Below are positions 12,349 through 23,334 of a stretch of 64,000 bases of DNA, one piece after another. Every line of letters begins with the position of its first letter. The stretch's first letter is position 1. The stretch covers positions 69,478,687-69,542,686 of the forward strand of contig CM066732.1 of NCBI GenBank assembly GCA_033961575.1, in the 5' to 3' direction. A program made the translations under genes and the position numbers. The notes under the pieces are model-generated. The model did no database searches. It saw nothing but the letters and a program-made list of their open reading frames with translations, and was not told where the DNA came from. Origin of the DNA: Aselliscus stoliczkanus. Its lineage: Eukaryota > Chordata > Mammalia > Chiroptera > Hipposideridae.

Positions 12349-12441
12349 GAGATACTCAGATATGGACATGGGCAGAGGACACCGAAGGGACAACAATCAA
12401 AACAGTCTATTATCAAGGAAGCTATTACAGTGATGAGATCG
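12349..12441 (+). CDS. candidate internal exon of an unidentified protein-coding gene
   Basis: A 93-nt segment is bounded by a strong acceptor (TTTTTCCTGCAG) and a good donor (TCG|GTGAGA). Ninety-three is a multiple of three, so the exon is symmetric. Of its three frames one is stopped. The frame that splits the first codon (two bases, then GAT ACT CAG) is open throughout and looks like protein: it contains WTWAEDTEGTT followed by a tyrosine-rich YYQGSYYSDEI. A third frame is also open but less protein-like. There is no in-frame start or stop, as expected for an internal exon. I do not recognise the family. The mixed aromatic and acidic composition, with one Trp pair, would fit an extracellular or enzyme domain, but that is guesswork. 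It lies between MIR elements in otherwise repeat-free sequence. It could be a chance open frame; the coincidence of both splice sites with a clean, non-repetitive frame argues against that. Confidence 0.5.
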
Positions 12442-12989
12442 GTGAGATAGTTTGTGTTATAGATGTTAGCATAATGTGATCTCCTGAGTTGTGACTCAAG
12501 TTGGCCAATTTAGGAGCACCAAACTGGGAATTAATATAGTGAGGTATTCATAGAATAATTATATACCTATTCATCCAAACTGAGATACCTATAAGATTAA
12601 AATTGGACACTATGAAAAATTAGTCTGAAAAAACAGAGATAAATTGGCACTCATAAAGGAAAACCAGGATATATTATCCCATAAAAATATTGAATTTGAA
12701 GTCATAGAACAATGAGTATAAATTTCAATTCTATCATTATTCCCTGTGAAATTTGACAAGTAACTTACTTGTTCTGTGTTTGATTCCTGATGCATAGAAC
12801 CATAATAACTAAATTTAGTGTCCTGTTTATGCAGGTTAAACGTGTTAATGTTCACACAGTGAACGTTAGTCCAAAGACTTGATACCAGGTCCTGATCAGT
12901 AGTTGAGGCCTCAATGGATACAGACCTTTCAGTTTTATGACTTTGAAAACTGATGGGATAGGTTTTACTAGCTGTTCTGCTTAATACTA
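12442..12989. other. unassigned sequence downstream of the candidate exon
   Basis: No repeat or second exon-like segment recognised. The 81-codon minus-strand open frame at 12610-12855 has no supporting signal. Confidence 0.35.
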
Positions 12990-13135
12990 CTTACTATTGG
13001 ATAATGACTCTATCTCAGTTTCCTTATTTGTAAAATTGGGATAGAGCAGTATAATTTACCTTAGAGATTTATTATGGGGATTAAGTAGGTATATACATGC
13101 ATAACATTTCATAGAGTACATTATCTGTAGTTAAT
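12990..13135 (-). mobile_element. MIR fragment (antisense)
   Basis: The phrase 'tctcagtttccttatttgta' followed by 'aaattgggatagag' and 'ggggattaagtaggtatat' is the reversed central MIR sequence. Confidence 0.75.
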
Positions 13136-13393
13136 ATTACATTATTGTTGTTATTATTTAAATACTTTACAATATTTTTAGTTAGTACATTGGCACACTG
13201 GTTTTCTTTCAGTGTTTTGGTTATAAGAAGGAAAAAAAGAAATTAAAAATGGAGAAAGAAAAAAATGTCATAAATAATGAAAAGCATTTATTTAATGTAT
13301 TTTTAAATTGCACTGTAAATTTAACAAAACAACTAGACAATTATTTATCTTCTAGTGTTTTAGAAAAGATGCACAAAAAAAGATTTTTTCTAA

Positions 13394-13500
13394 GGGCCGG
13401 CCAAGTGGCGTGGTGGTTAAGCACTGGCTTGGGAAGCCAGCGGCCCCGGTTCGGTCCCACATATGAGGGCCAGTGACACTGCCCTCAAAAAAAAAAAAAA
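13394..13500 (+). mobile_element. tRNA-derived SINE, short Rhin-like monomer
   Basis: Complete plus-strand copy with GGGCCGGCCAAGTGG head, B box GGTTCGGTCCC, body ending ACTGCCCTC and a 14-bp poly(A). Target-site duplication AAAAGATTTTTTCT appears just before the head and again after the tail, overlapping the tail As. Same family as the copy at 5477-5590. Confidence 0.92.
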
Positions 13501-13510
13501 GATTTTTTCT

Positions 13511-14989
13511 CTTTTTATATTTCTTCACAAATTTCAAATTATTATTTATGCAAATTATTTCAAACTGTGAAAGAATGTGGGAAGTTAGGGTGACATTTCT
13601 AAAACCCAAATTATAGCGTTTAAAGATCAACTAATTTTGTTAAGCATAATTTTTATTTCTCTTGACAAATTGATTTATTATACAAGTATTTCCTCACTTT
13701 TGATACTTTTTTAGCAAAGAAAAGTTATCTATGAATACTTGGCCCTCTTTATATCATTTTGGAAATAAAAGAGTTTAAACTCTTTTCAGAAAAAAATAAT
13801 AATAGAAACATGTCCAGTGTTCACTTTAAACAGGCATATAAATGCTAAATTTAATAATTTGTCACTAATTAAAATTAAAGGTAAAATGCAACTCATAAGA
13901 ATTGTCATATAATCACATGAAAATGTGCCTAACTTCATTACACTTCATGTAAATAAAAATAAACCAGCAATCTGAACCCAGGGTTCCACAGTGTTAGGAA
14001 TTTTAAATGATTTTTTTCATTACCAAATTCTCAACACCTAAATCAAGGTCTGGCACAAAAAGTCAGCCACAAATATTTGTAAAATAAAAAAATTTTACTC
14101 AACAGACAGGCAAAGATTTACATTTTTGTAATACCAAACTTCAGTAACCATATATAGCTTGCCAGAGTGTAAACTGATATAGTCATATTGACAGAAAACC
14201 TTGCAACTATTAAAATTTATATGTGGTCAATTGAAAAAATACACTTATCATTCACTATCTTAAAGACAAACTGGTTTACCTCTAAAAGGATATTTGGTTG
14301 ATGTATTGTTCATTAAATGTAAAATAACAGTAACAATTATGACTCAAAATGGCAATCACTTTTGTAGTTTTGCAATTACCTCAAGTAATTTAATTTTAAG
14401 AAATTTAAGAGCATTATAATAAACTTTGTCAAAGGGTTTATTTTGTTATGGAATGAATCATGAACTAGTAGAATTATGATACTTGTATACAAGGTTGTGA
14501 ATTATCTTTTTCAGAATCTAGCTTTTTAGAGGAAAAAAGTATTACAGAAGGTGCTTCCAAACCTATTGATTTTCATCGATCCTATTAAAACTATACCTTA
14601 ACAGTAATTCAAACCATGTCTTAATAACTCTCAAATTAAAGAAGCATGCATTACCACTTACAAGTGACAGTTGCAAGGAAACTTAAAAATCCTTTACAGT
14701 GGTAGTAAATTTGAGGTAGAGAGCTATATTCTTCTCTTTGTTATAAGGCTGGCTATACATTGTGTGGGGTGTATAGAGGGTGATTTTTCTAGGAATTTCC
14801 TCTGATTTTTCAGATTAAGTAAAACCGCATTTTTTAATTAAGACATATGTACAATTAATTTGTGACTATCTCCACCAGCTACACTTTGCCATTAAAGTTA
14901 TGGTAGAACACATTTACAATTATGAATACATATTTCATCTGTCCTAAATAAGCATCTGGTTTAAGTATACTGATGAAAACAAATGATCC
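13511..14989. other. unassigned AT-rich non-coding sequence
   Basis: About 1.5 kb with no recognised repeat, RNA or coding feature. A-rich and T-rich patches only. Confidence 0.4.
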
Positions 14990-15400
14990 CCTTTGGAAAG
15001 ATTTGCTCATTCAACGGTTTTCTTCAGGAGGGAACAAGACTCTATAGGGAGACCAGCTGGGGCAGCCAGCCTCCAATGACAGTCCTGGGTCCTTTCTGAG
15101 TGTGATCTGGGCTCCCCCAGAGCTGGCTTTCTTGATGGTATGGGCTTGGAGTCTGCATCTCTAGTCAACCACTATTACCTCCTGGCCTCCCGGCTTCCCA
15201 TCACCTTTTCCTCACTCTATGGTGCCCTCACAGGTGGCTAACCAACACCCTGGTTTCCGTGACCATGAAGTCCTGACCAAGTTGGCCTTACGGCTCCACC
15301 CAGCCTCAGCTTCCTGCCCCATGCCTATCTGTCTGTCTGCACTCTGAAGGGAGTAAAGAGAGAAATGAAAATTTGTCTGGAGGTTTGAGTTGTTCTTCAA
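14990..15400. other. GC-rich island of unknown nature
   Basis: This block is clearly richer in G+C than its neighbours and matches no repeat I know. On the plus strand a frame stays open from the codons after 15171 to a stop near 15346. 'GCATCTCTAG' before 15171 resembles an acceptor, and CACAG|GTGGCT at about 15232 resembles a donor. Two different frames look partly protein-like, which weakens the case. It could be an exon, a decayed retrocopy or part of an unrecognised LTR. The L1 sequence begins at about 15430. Confidence 0.3.
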
Positions 15401-15429
15401 TACCTCGTGTTTTTTTTAAGAAACAAAGA

Positions 15430-16800
15430 TATTTTGAATTAATGAGGAAAAGAGAAAGATGAAACAACATACTCCTGAACGACCAATGGGTCAAAGCAGA
15501 ATAAAATATATACTTTGAAACAAATGATATGGAAACATAACATACTAAAACTTATGGGAATCAGCAAAAGCAGTTCTAAGTTGGAAGTTAAAAGTGATAA
15601 ATGCCTATATTAAGAAACTAAAAAAGATCTCAAATAAACTACCTAACTTTATATCTGAAGGAACTAGAAAAATAAAGGGAAAAGAAAAAAAGACAAAAAC
15701 AAAAGAAAACTAAGACCAAAGTTAGCCAAAGGAAGGAAATAAATATCAGAGCAGAAATATATGAAATACCAACTAAAAGATAAAAGAAAGGAATAATGAA
15801 ACAAAGAAGTGGTATTTTGAAAAGATAAAAACAAACCAACACAAACTGTTATCAAGGTTTATGAAGAAAAAAAGAGGATTCAAAAACAATTATAAATGAA
15901 AGAAGATACATTATAATTAATACCACAGAAATACAAAGGATTGTAAGACCCTACTATGAACATAAGTGTTGTTGAGGATATGAAGAAAGGGAACTCTTGC
16001 TCACTATTGGTGGGAATGTAAATTGGTACAGCTACTATGGAAAAAAACAGCATGGAGGGTTATCAAAAATTAAAATGGAACTACCATATGATTCAGCAAT
16101 TCTACTTTTGGGTTTTTATCCAAAGGAAATAAAATCAGTATCTCAAAAAGGTATCTTCACTTCCATGTTCATTGCAGAATTATTTATAATAGCTAAGACA
16201 TTTTAGACCTAAGCATCTATCAATAAATAAATGGATGAGGAAAATGTGATATATATTAAAATTTAGTATTATTTAGCTATTAAAAGGAAAGGAATCTTGC
16301 TATTTGCCACAACATGGATAAAACTTGAGTGCATTATGCTAAATTAAATAAGCCAGATAGAGAAAGACAAATACGGCATGTTGTCACTTATAGGTGGAAT
16401 CTAAAAAAAAGAAGTCAAACTCATAGAAATAGAGAGTAGAAAGTGGTTACCAGGGGCTGAGGGGTGGGAGAAATAGGAAGAGACTGATATAAGGGAACAA
16501 ACTGTCTGTTATAAGATAAATATCTGAGGATCTGATGTAAAACATGGTAACTATAGTTGATAACACTGTATTGTAAAATTGAAATTTGCAAATATAGAAA
16601 GAACTTAGGTGTTTTCATATACACATGTGTGTATGTCTGTGTGTGTGGTTATAAATGTATTAATTAATTCAGAGGGGGAATCTTTTCACTTTGTATATGT
16701 ATATGAAATCATCATGTTGTACACTTTAAATATATTACAATTTCATTTGTCAATTACGCCTCAATTAAAAACGAAGTCAATTAAAAATATAAAATAAATA
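15430..16800 (+). mobile_element. old L1 (L1M-type), ORF2 fragment plus 3' UTR with internal deletion
   Basis: 15430-15960 is decayed L1 ORF2: 'actcctgaacgaccaatggg', then a lysine-rich region ending near 'agaccctactatgaac'. At 15960 the sequence jumps to the 3' region: 'actattggtgggaatgtaaa', 'accatatgattcagcaattc', 'atgttcattgcagaattatt', 'ccaggggctgaggggtggg'. It ends at 'caattacgcctcaattaaaa'. The sequence between is missing. All open frames here are broken remnants; no functional reverse transcriptase is encoded. Confidence 0.88.
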
Positions 16801-17720
16801 CATTAATAAAAATGAGCAGGTAACTCTTGAAAAAAATCATTTATTTATCTATATGCCTAAAATAATATATCTCTCCTTAAGAACAAATTTATTCATTCGT
16901 AATGATAAATTTCATCAATAACACATGACAGATAGATAAAAATCAAGATACATTTATTTTTATCCATAGCTTTGGTTATCTTAATAAAATTCAAATGTAT
17001 ATTAATAAAATATCAGTACAGTGAAAATAAGGCTTTCCTAGACTAATATATAAAGGATATATAAACAATAATCATTTTTTCTGAATTGTGTTTCCCAGGG
17101 CCTAATTTTGGAGACTTATCAGTCTTATTGAATTTAGTCACATAATTTTCTATTTAGGTTAAAAGTAATTAAACGCAATTACTGTCGTGGTAAGTGAAAT
17201 ATAATCAAGCTTATTTAATGAGGAAGCATCAGAGAAAGAGCTAATGCTTATACTCTGTATCTCCTTAGAAAGAACCGCATTATCAGAGTAACTAGTTTTT
17301 ACTGTGAGCTTCAGATATCACATCAGAGACCTAAAAATGAAATAGCTAGATTGATAAATCCCATTGAGTAATGGTAATCCCTGGATTTGTGAAAAAAGCA
17401 GCAAACATGAGTCCTGATAATGGGATGCATCGGAAAAGTATTTTGGGAAAATACGTTTATAGAATAGATGCACATATAAGTGAATTTTCAGACCTTAGTT
17501 TTGTAATTTGAAAAATAAAATGATTGGAGTATATGCTACTAAATTTTCTATCAATTCTAAAACTCTATCAGTTACAAATATTTTAATGAATAAAATGGTG
17601 GCTAGGAAATCGATGGAATTTTATGGAATGTAAAATAATAAATGAAAAGTCATGATTTATATATATACTCTAATTCAACATAATGTTAGTTATTTTTTCA
17701 AGATATAAAACTGAACACTA
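16801..17720. other. unassigned AT-rich non-coding sequence
   Basis: No recognised repeat, RNA gene or exon-like segment over about 0.9 kb. Confidence 0.4.
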
Positions 17721-17847
17721 GGGTCGGCCGAGTGTGGGCACGGTGGTTAAGTGTTAGCTTGGGAAGTCAGCGGCTCCAGGTTCGGTCCCACATATGAGGG
17801 CCAGTGACACTGCCCTCAAAAAACAAAACAAAACAAAACAAACAAAC
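17721..17847 (+). mobile_element. tRNA-derived SINE, short Rhin-like monomer with (CAAA)n-type tail
   Basis: Head GGGTCGGCCGAGTG, B box GGTTCGGTCCC, body end CACTGCCCTC, then an A-rich tail broken up by C. Target-site duplication AAAACTGAACACT flanks it. It carries a few extra bases near the A box (GTGTGGGCACGGTGG) compared with the other copies. Confidence 0.9.
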
Positions 17848-18039
17848 AAAACTGAACACTTAATTACTCAGAAAATCAATTAATAGATGATGAACAACTT
17901 ATACTGCATTATGAAAATGTTTAACATAAAACAATCACAAGGTATTTGAAAAAATGTGGAAGTTTGAATAAATGAATTCTAATCAAACTTATCTATAGAC
18001 ATTCAACTAAACCTTTTAAAGGAATATAAATATTGTTCT

Positions 18040-18493
18040 TTTTTTTTTTTTTTTAGATTTTATTGGGGAATTGGGGGAGGGGGACAGCTTTGGGGAATCG
18101 GGGAAGGGGAACAGACAAGTTGCTGTCCTTTTGTTCTTCCGTCTAGTTGTGGAGGACGTTGCTTCACTGGCCCATGTTGGCATCGTCACTGTGCTCTTCC
18201 CAGATGAGGCAGCTCGGTCGCCGGCCTCTGGGTGTCGCTCACCGCGGCTATTGGCAGCTCACCCTGGCTGCCAGCCACTCACGCTGGCTGCCGGCCTCTC
18301 ACTGCAGCCTATGGCAGCCCACTGCAGCAGGGGCTGCAGCCCACACCATAGCCGGGGCTCACACAGCCCAGCTCCAGGTGGAGCTGTTGTTAGCTGTAGA
18401 GGGCAGTGTCACTGGCCCTCATATGTGGGATCCGAACCGGGGCTGCTGGCATCCCAAAACCAGCTCTTAACCAATGCGCCACTCGGCTGGCCC
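18040..18493 (-). mobile_element. long chimeric SINE: Rhin-like head with an extended GC-rich body
   Basis: One retroposon of about 454 bp, flanked by TAAATATTGTTCT (18027-18039) and TAAATATTATTCT (18494-18506). Read on the minus strand it opens with the same tRNA-like head as the 110-bp SINEs. Where those end, at ACTGCCCTC, it runs on through a GC-rich body with imperfect GCTGCCGG/GGCTGC repeats. It ends in two copies of a motif close to CCCCAATTCCCCAATA, AAATC and poly(A). The end is shared with the very long SINE at 40895-41504. Overlapping open frames of 141 and 107 codons on the plus strand come from this GC-rich body and are not genes. Confidence 0.8.
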
Positions 18494-18506
18494 TAAATAT
18501 TATTCT

Positions 18507-19479
18507 TTACTGTTATAAATAAGTCAGATGAAATTGCATTTCCAAGGAGGATAGAGTAAGACATGTTAATCTGCTCTTTGAAATAACGTGAAGTGACTTG
18601 ACAAAATAAAATCCATACTTTTTCATGGGGCTAACAATGAAAGCAGAAAGCAAGAGCACGGAAGCGTTGGTAATTAAATTCTAGAGAGATAGAAAGAATA
18701 AAATGTTCATAGAAAATCAGAAGTATCCTGGAGGTTAGTTGACCATGCAGGGGGCTGGTACCAACCATGGAGTGAGTAAACAATGCAGAGATAAAGGGGA
18801 TCGAGCGGGTTTTGGATCTCATTGCTAGGATTTTGAAATTTGTTGGAGTCTTAAAAAACCCCAAACACAGGAGCAGATTCTGTGGTTCAATAACCTCTAT
18901 TCCAACCATGTCAAAGAGAGAGTATCAAAAGAGGGCCTGGGGAAGTACAGGTAACACTTTTCCAGCTTAATTGCTAACAGGATCATAAAGGCCACCACTG
19001 GGTGATTGGGAATTGGTGTAATTATAAGGGAACCCTTTTCTAATTAAATTTGAAACCTTGAATCAGCTGAACCTAACTGTAAAGGAATGAAAATGATTAG
19101 TATCACTCACACATACACACTCACACACACACACGCCCCACCACCCACCCCCAGGGATAATAGGGCCTAAACTTTTTGGGAAATACATACAACAAAATTG
19201 TGCTTCAGTGTCCAATGAACTTTTTAATATGCAATCTATATAATACAATAAAAATCACAGAGATAGAAAATTTCAGGAGAGATATGGATACTCATAAAAT
19301 GTAGAGTTAAATGTAATACCTGAAATAAAAATGTATTGGATAGGCATAATAGCACATTAGATATCTAGGGGAAAGAATCATAAATTTGAAGATTGGAAAT
19401 TTGGAAAATAGTAATCTTTCTAATTAAAGCAGAGAGATAGAGGAAAACAAGACTCAGAAATTGAAATGCATTCAAATTC
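18507..19479. other. unassigned sequence with a CA-rich patch
   Basis: No mobile element recognised apart from a CA-rich microsatellite patch at 19108-19155, which includes CACCCACCCCC. The 92-codon minus-strand frame at 18631-18909 has no splice or start support. Confidence 0.4.
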
Positions 19480-20130
19480 AACATGAGATATCATCTCACA
19501 ATTGTTAGAATTTCTATTATCAAAAAGACAAAAAATAACAAGTATTAGTGAGAATGTGGAACAAAGGGAATCTTTGTGCCGTTAGTGGGAATCTCAAGTT
19601 GTGCAGCCACTATGGAAAATATCATGGAGTTTCCACAAAAAAATTAAAAATAGAAATACCATATGATTCAGTAATCTTATTTTCAGGTATTTATCTGAAG
19701 GAAATGAAAACACTAACTCAAAAAGATATCCTTAACCCATACTCAATGCAGCATTATATATAATAGCTAAGATATGGAAACAACCTAAGTGTTCATCGAT
19801 GGATGAATGAATAAAGACATGGTGGTATATATGCACAATGAAATATTACTCACCATAATAAAGAATGAAATCTTGCCATTTGCAATAACATGGATGAGCC
19901 TCAAGGGCATTACACTAAGTGAAAAAAACAAGACAAGGAAAAATATTAATACCATATGATTTCACTTAGACGTGGAATCTCTAAGTAAATACACACACAC
20001 ACACAAGCTCATAGATACATAGAACAGATCAGTACTTGCCAGAGGCACGGGGTAAGGGTGGGAAAAATGTGTTAACTGTTGTTGTTTTGTGTGTGCGTTT
20101 TTTTTAGTTTAAATAAATTGAATTAAAAAA
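19480..20130 (+). mobile_element. old L1 3' fragment (L1M-type)
   Basis: Starts at 'atgagatatcatctcacaat' and continues through 'gtgggaatctcaagttgtgc', 'accatatgattcagtaatct', 'caacctaagtgttcatcgat' and 'cagaggcacggggtaaggg'. It matches the same part of L1 as 16000-16500 and 56090-56700. Decayed; no function. Confidence 0.88.
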
Positions 20131-20134
20131 TAAA

Positions 20135-20165
20135 AATAGAGACAGAGAGAGAGAGGGAGAGAGCA
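20135..20165. repeat. GA-rich simple repeat
   Basis: A short purine run of GAGA units directly after the L1 end. Confidence 0.7.
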
Positions 20166-20429
20166 GACTGAAAACATAAAATCAGAGACTATGTTGTTCA
20201 GCTATCTACGACTGCATACAGCTATCCATTTTCCTTGGTAACTTTTAACCTACAGAATGTAATTTCCTAAATTTGTGTACCTTATGCCATCTACATATGA
20301 TAATTTCTAATGAAACACTGCCTCACTTCACACGGCACATTTTTATTTATTTCTTTTTCCTGTATCTAATGTATTTGCTAGTAGAGTATAAAAACCCTGC
20401 TAATTATCAGAAAGTAGCTCTTACAGGTA

Positions 20430-20972
20430 GCCTCTGAGATGGCTGCCAATAACCCCTAACTCCAGGTAAATATTCCTCATATAATCTCTTTCCTTAGAAA
20501 GTAGACTGTGCCTAGATACTCATTTCTAACAAACAGAATATGGCAAAAGTGATGGAATGTCGCTTTTGAGATTAGGTGACAAAATACTATGACTTCTGTA
20601 ATGCACACATTTTTTCCTTTTCTTTCTCTCAGTCTTTCTCAGGGAAGCCCGCTGTAATGTGGTGAGCTGCCTGAAGGAGAGGCCAATGTGGGCAGGAACT
20701 GAAATCACTGGCCAGTAGCTAGCACAGACCTGAGACCCATCAAGAGCCATGTAAATGAACTTGGAAGTGGTTTATCCCCAGAGGAGTCTTAAAATACTTG
20801 CAGCACCAGTCAACACCTTGCTTGCAGCCTCATGAGACACCTTAAACTGCCACTAAACCCTGACAAGGCAGGCCCAGATTTCTACCCTACAGAAACTGTG
20901 AGATAATAAACGTTTGATATTTTAAGCTGTAGTTTTGGAGGGTAATTGGTTATGTAGCAGTAGATAACAAGG
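20430..20972 (+). mobile_element. MLT1 LTR (ERVL-MaLR)
   Basis: MLT1 landmarks in order: 'gatggctgccaataacccc', a pyrimidine tract, 'acaccttgcttgcagcct', 'aaactgtgagataataaac' with the polyadenylation signal, and the terminal 'gttatgtagcagtagataac'. It is the same family as the antisense copy at 39270-39800. The following 500 bases could be internal MaLR sequence. Confidence 0.75.
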
Positions 20973-21470
20973 TGTGAAGTGCAGTCATAAGAAATAAAAG
21001 TGTAGGTGAACAAGGATTTTGAGGGGTACCTAAGCAAAACCTAAACTGACTTGAACAGACTGTTAGCAGAACTTCAGGTTTGAGGATATCATCTAAAAAG
21101 AAAGTAATAAAAATGGCTAAAAGGAAGTAAGAAACATGTCATCGAAAACTGGAAAAACAAATACAGACCCCTTTGTTATAAAGTGACAGAGCTTAACAAA
21201 ACCGTTGTCTGCAGTTATGGGGAAGCTTAAAGTATACCTAATGAATTTGTTCACCTCGCTAAGGGAACTTCCAAGAAAGTATTGAAAATGCTGTCTGGTT
21301 TCTTTTTGCTGCTTAGTGTAAAATGTCCTTGGGATGGCTATTTTAGAGCTGAAGAATTTTATCTCTCTGGAGTAGAAACAGAAATCTTTCAAAAATCTAC
21401 CCAAACATTTTGTATGCACATAAATGTGCAACAAACCAGTTTTTTGATGCCATGAATTTCTCTAGTTTCT
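20973..21470 (+). mobile_element. possible MaLR internal sequence
   Basis: It directly follows the MLT1 LTR in the orientation expected of an internal region. Phrases such as 'gtgaacaaggattttgaggg' and 'ctaagcaaaacctaaactga' resemble MaLR internal consensus. A 105-codon minus-strand frame lies at 21117-21434, antisense to the element, and is probably chance. Confidence 0.35.
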
Positions 21471-21829
21471 ATACCTATTTCTTTAAATTCCTTTTGAAGC
21501 CAATATCCCATCCAACAATCAATAAACTCTGAGTGGTTATTTATTTTTTTATATAGAACGAAGAAATGTGATCTAGATAATACTATCTGTGTGATAAGAT
21601 AATGAATTGATGTTTGAATTAGAAAACCATATTCAACACATAGTATAATAAAAAGAAAAGAACTAAGAGTTTTTTTTTAATAAATCTATTGATTTTTCAA
21701 GTTTTGATTTTGAAGAAACAGAAAAAAAATCAATTGTTGACACAATTGAAATAGGTACTGTACTGTCAAATCAACTTGCTAAATGACTACTCTCTCTTCT
21801 GTACACCTCCATCCTTCCTGCCTCAGATT

Positions 21830-21960
21830 AATCTCCACTGTGGCCCTAAGCAATTCCCTTAGCTTCCCTGAGCTTCAGTGTGTCCTGGACAAATGGTAAC
21901 TTGTTCACAGCACTGTTATTTAATCAATATATTATTCATGATCACACTTTGCACTAAAAC
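21830..21960 (-). mobile_element. MIR fragment (antisense), weak
   Basis: The phrase 'gcaattcccttagcttccct' followed by 'gagcttcagtgtg' and 'acaaatggtaac' resembles reversed MIR, but divergence is high. Confidence 0.4.
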
Positions 21961-22159
21961 TTGACAAATAGTAAAAAATGAGCAAAGGTTAATTGACTCT
22001 GTATCTGTATAATTGGAACGATATTGAGATATGGCAATCTTACTTTTTCAGATGAGCATCAATTTGCAGCTTTTCCACTGATTCATTGACCTGAATTTCC
22101 TTTAGGAAAAAAAAAAAGAAAAAGAAAAGGATGCCTGACCTAACAGCCTCATTTAAAAG

Positions 22160-22440
22160 TTTAACCTCTACACTGAACCCTCTTCTACTCCTTGTAGATT
22201 TCCCTTACCTGGCTCTACTTTTTATTTTTTTTAATCTATAGAGTTTATCACTTTCTAATTTAAATTTACTTGTGATTATGATTATTTGTTATTATCTAAC
22301 TCTTCTGGAAAGTAAATTTATTTCCATTAGGGCAGGATCTTAGTTTATTTTTGTTCACTGATGTAGTTCAAGTACCTAGAAACATACCTTGCACATAATT
22401 GGTAATAAATGTCAAATGAATAAATAAATAATTCTCCAAC
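22160..22440 (+). mobile_element. L2 LINE 3' end
   Basis: The typical L2 3' end: 'gggcaggatcttagtttatt', 'ttgttcactgatgtag', 'acataccttgcacataattg', 'gtaataaatgtcaaatgaat', ending in ATAAATAAATAA. Confidence 0.8.
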
Positions 22441-22471
22441 ATTTCCTAAGAGCTAATGATCGTTGCACATA

Positions 22472-23131
22472 CCAGGTCCGACAATTAATTTCATGAACTT
22501 CTGGCAATGATGTTGCTAACCTTTTTGATATCAGAGAGATTATTCATTATGAATTTGTACCAATTGGAAATAGTAAACTTGGTTAACTATTTGGAAGTGC
22601 TGAAAAGGCTGCATGATAAAGTTAGATGACCTGAACTTTTCACCAATTCATGGCTCTTGCATCACAACAATGCACCAGCTTAACTATTTGGAAGTGCTGA
22701 AAAGGCTGCGTGATAAAGTTAGATGACCTGAACTTTCACCAACAATTCATGGCACTTGCATCACGACAATGCAACAGCTCACACAGCACTGTCTGTGAGG
22801 GAGTTTCTAGCCAGTAAACAAATAATTGTATTGGAACACCCTCCCTACTCACCTGATCTGGCCCCCAATGACTTCTTTCTTTACCCGAAGAAAATATTGA
22901 AAGGAGGACATTTTGATGACATTCAGGACATCAAGGGTAATACAATGACAGCTCTGATGGCTGGTCCAGAAAAAGAGTTCTAATATGCTTTGAAGGAAGG
23001 ACTAGGCTCAGGCATCAGTACATAGCTTCCCAAGGGGAGTTCTTCAAAGGTGACCATAGTGATATTCAGCAATGAGGTATGAAGCTCATTTTCTAGGATG
23101 AATTCATGAACTTAACTGTCAGACCTTGTTG
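22472..23131 (+). mobile_element. mariner-like DNA transposon, internally deleted and tandemly duplicated
   Basis: It has mariner-type inverted ends (left CCAGGTCCGACAATTAATTT, right in reverse AAGGTCTGACAGTTAAGTTC) next to TA dinucleotides at 22470-22471 and 23132-23133. The remaining transposase, about 22540-22983, carries HHDNATAH and PPYSPDLAPND. The two Asp are separated by 34 residues, the DD34D spacing of mariner transposases. The N-terminal DNA-binding half and the first catalytic Asp are absent, so total length is about 660 bp instead of roughly 1.3 kb. A 97-bp segment is tandemly duplicated (22583-22679, then from 22680), which repeats the region of the second catalytic Asp. In-frame stops and the deletion make it inactive. 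Confidence 0.88.
22756..22983 (+). pseudogene. mariner transposase C-terminal fragment
   Basis: A 75-codon frame beginning MHHDNATAH and including YSPDLAPNDFF, the two C-terminal catalytic Asp motifs of a DD34D transposase. It ends shortly after a HFDDIQDIK segment typical of this region. The frame is open only because the earlier, decayed part of the gene lies outside it; the M is an internal residue position, not a true start. Part of the element at 22472-23131. Confidence 0.88.
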
Positions 23132-23133
23132 TA

Positions 23134-23334
23134 TGTTGTCTATGAACCTTAAAAAGGGATATATCTGCCAAGAAGGACTCCTTGTGGTAACCTAGGCACA
23201 AATTCATAACCAGAGTATGACACCCATTGCTTACAGAGGCCTTTCACCCATTCTGCATCTCAGGGAAAATCTATCAACCTCTTATACTGTGCTCCTGCCT
23301 CCTGAGTCAATCCTTATAACAGAGTTCCTAGTAT
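23134..23334 (+). mobile_element. ERV-type LTR, family B copy 2, 5' part
   Basis: It matches 6980-7165 in order: 'aagaaggactccttgtgg', 'cttatactgtgctcctgc', 'ctgagtcaatccttataac'. The homology stops at about 23334, where L1 sequence begins, and resumes at 25830. This shows that the LTR was split by a later L1 insertion. Confidence 0.65.

Noticed and set aside
18071..18496. Overlapping plus-strand open frames of 141 and 107 codons, the longest in the window
   Set aside because: They lie antisense to a single SINE enclosed by target-site duplications; the frames stay open because the SINE body is GC-rich.
21117..21434. 105-codon minus-strand open frame
   Set aside because: Antisense to probable MaLR internal sequence and without any protein motif.
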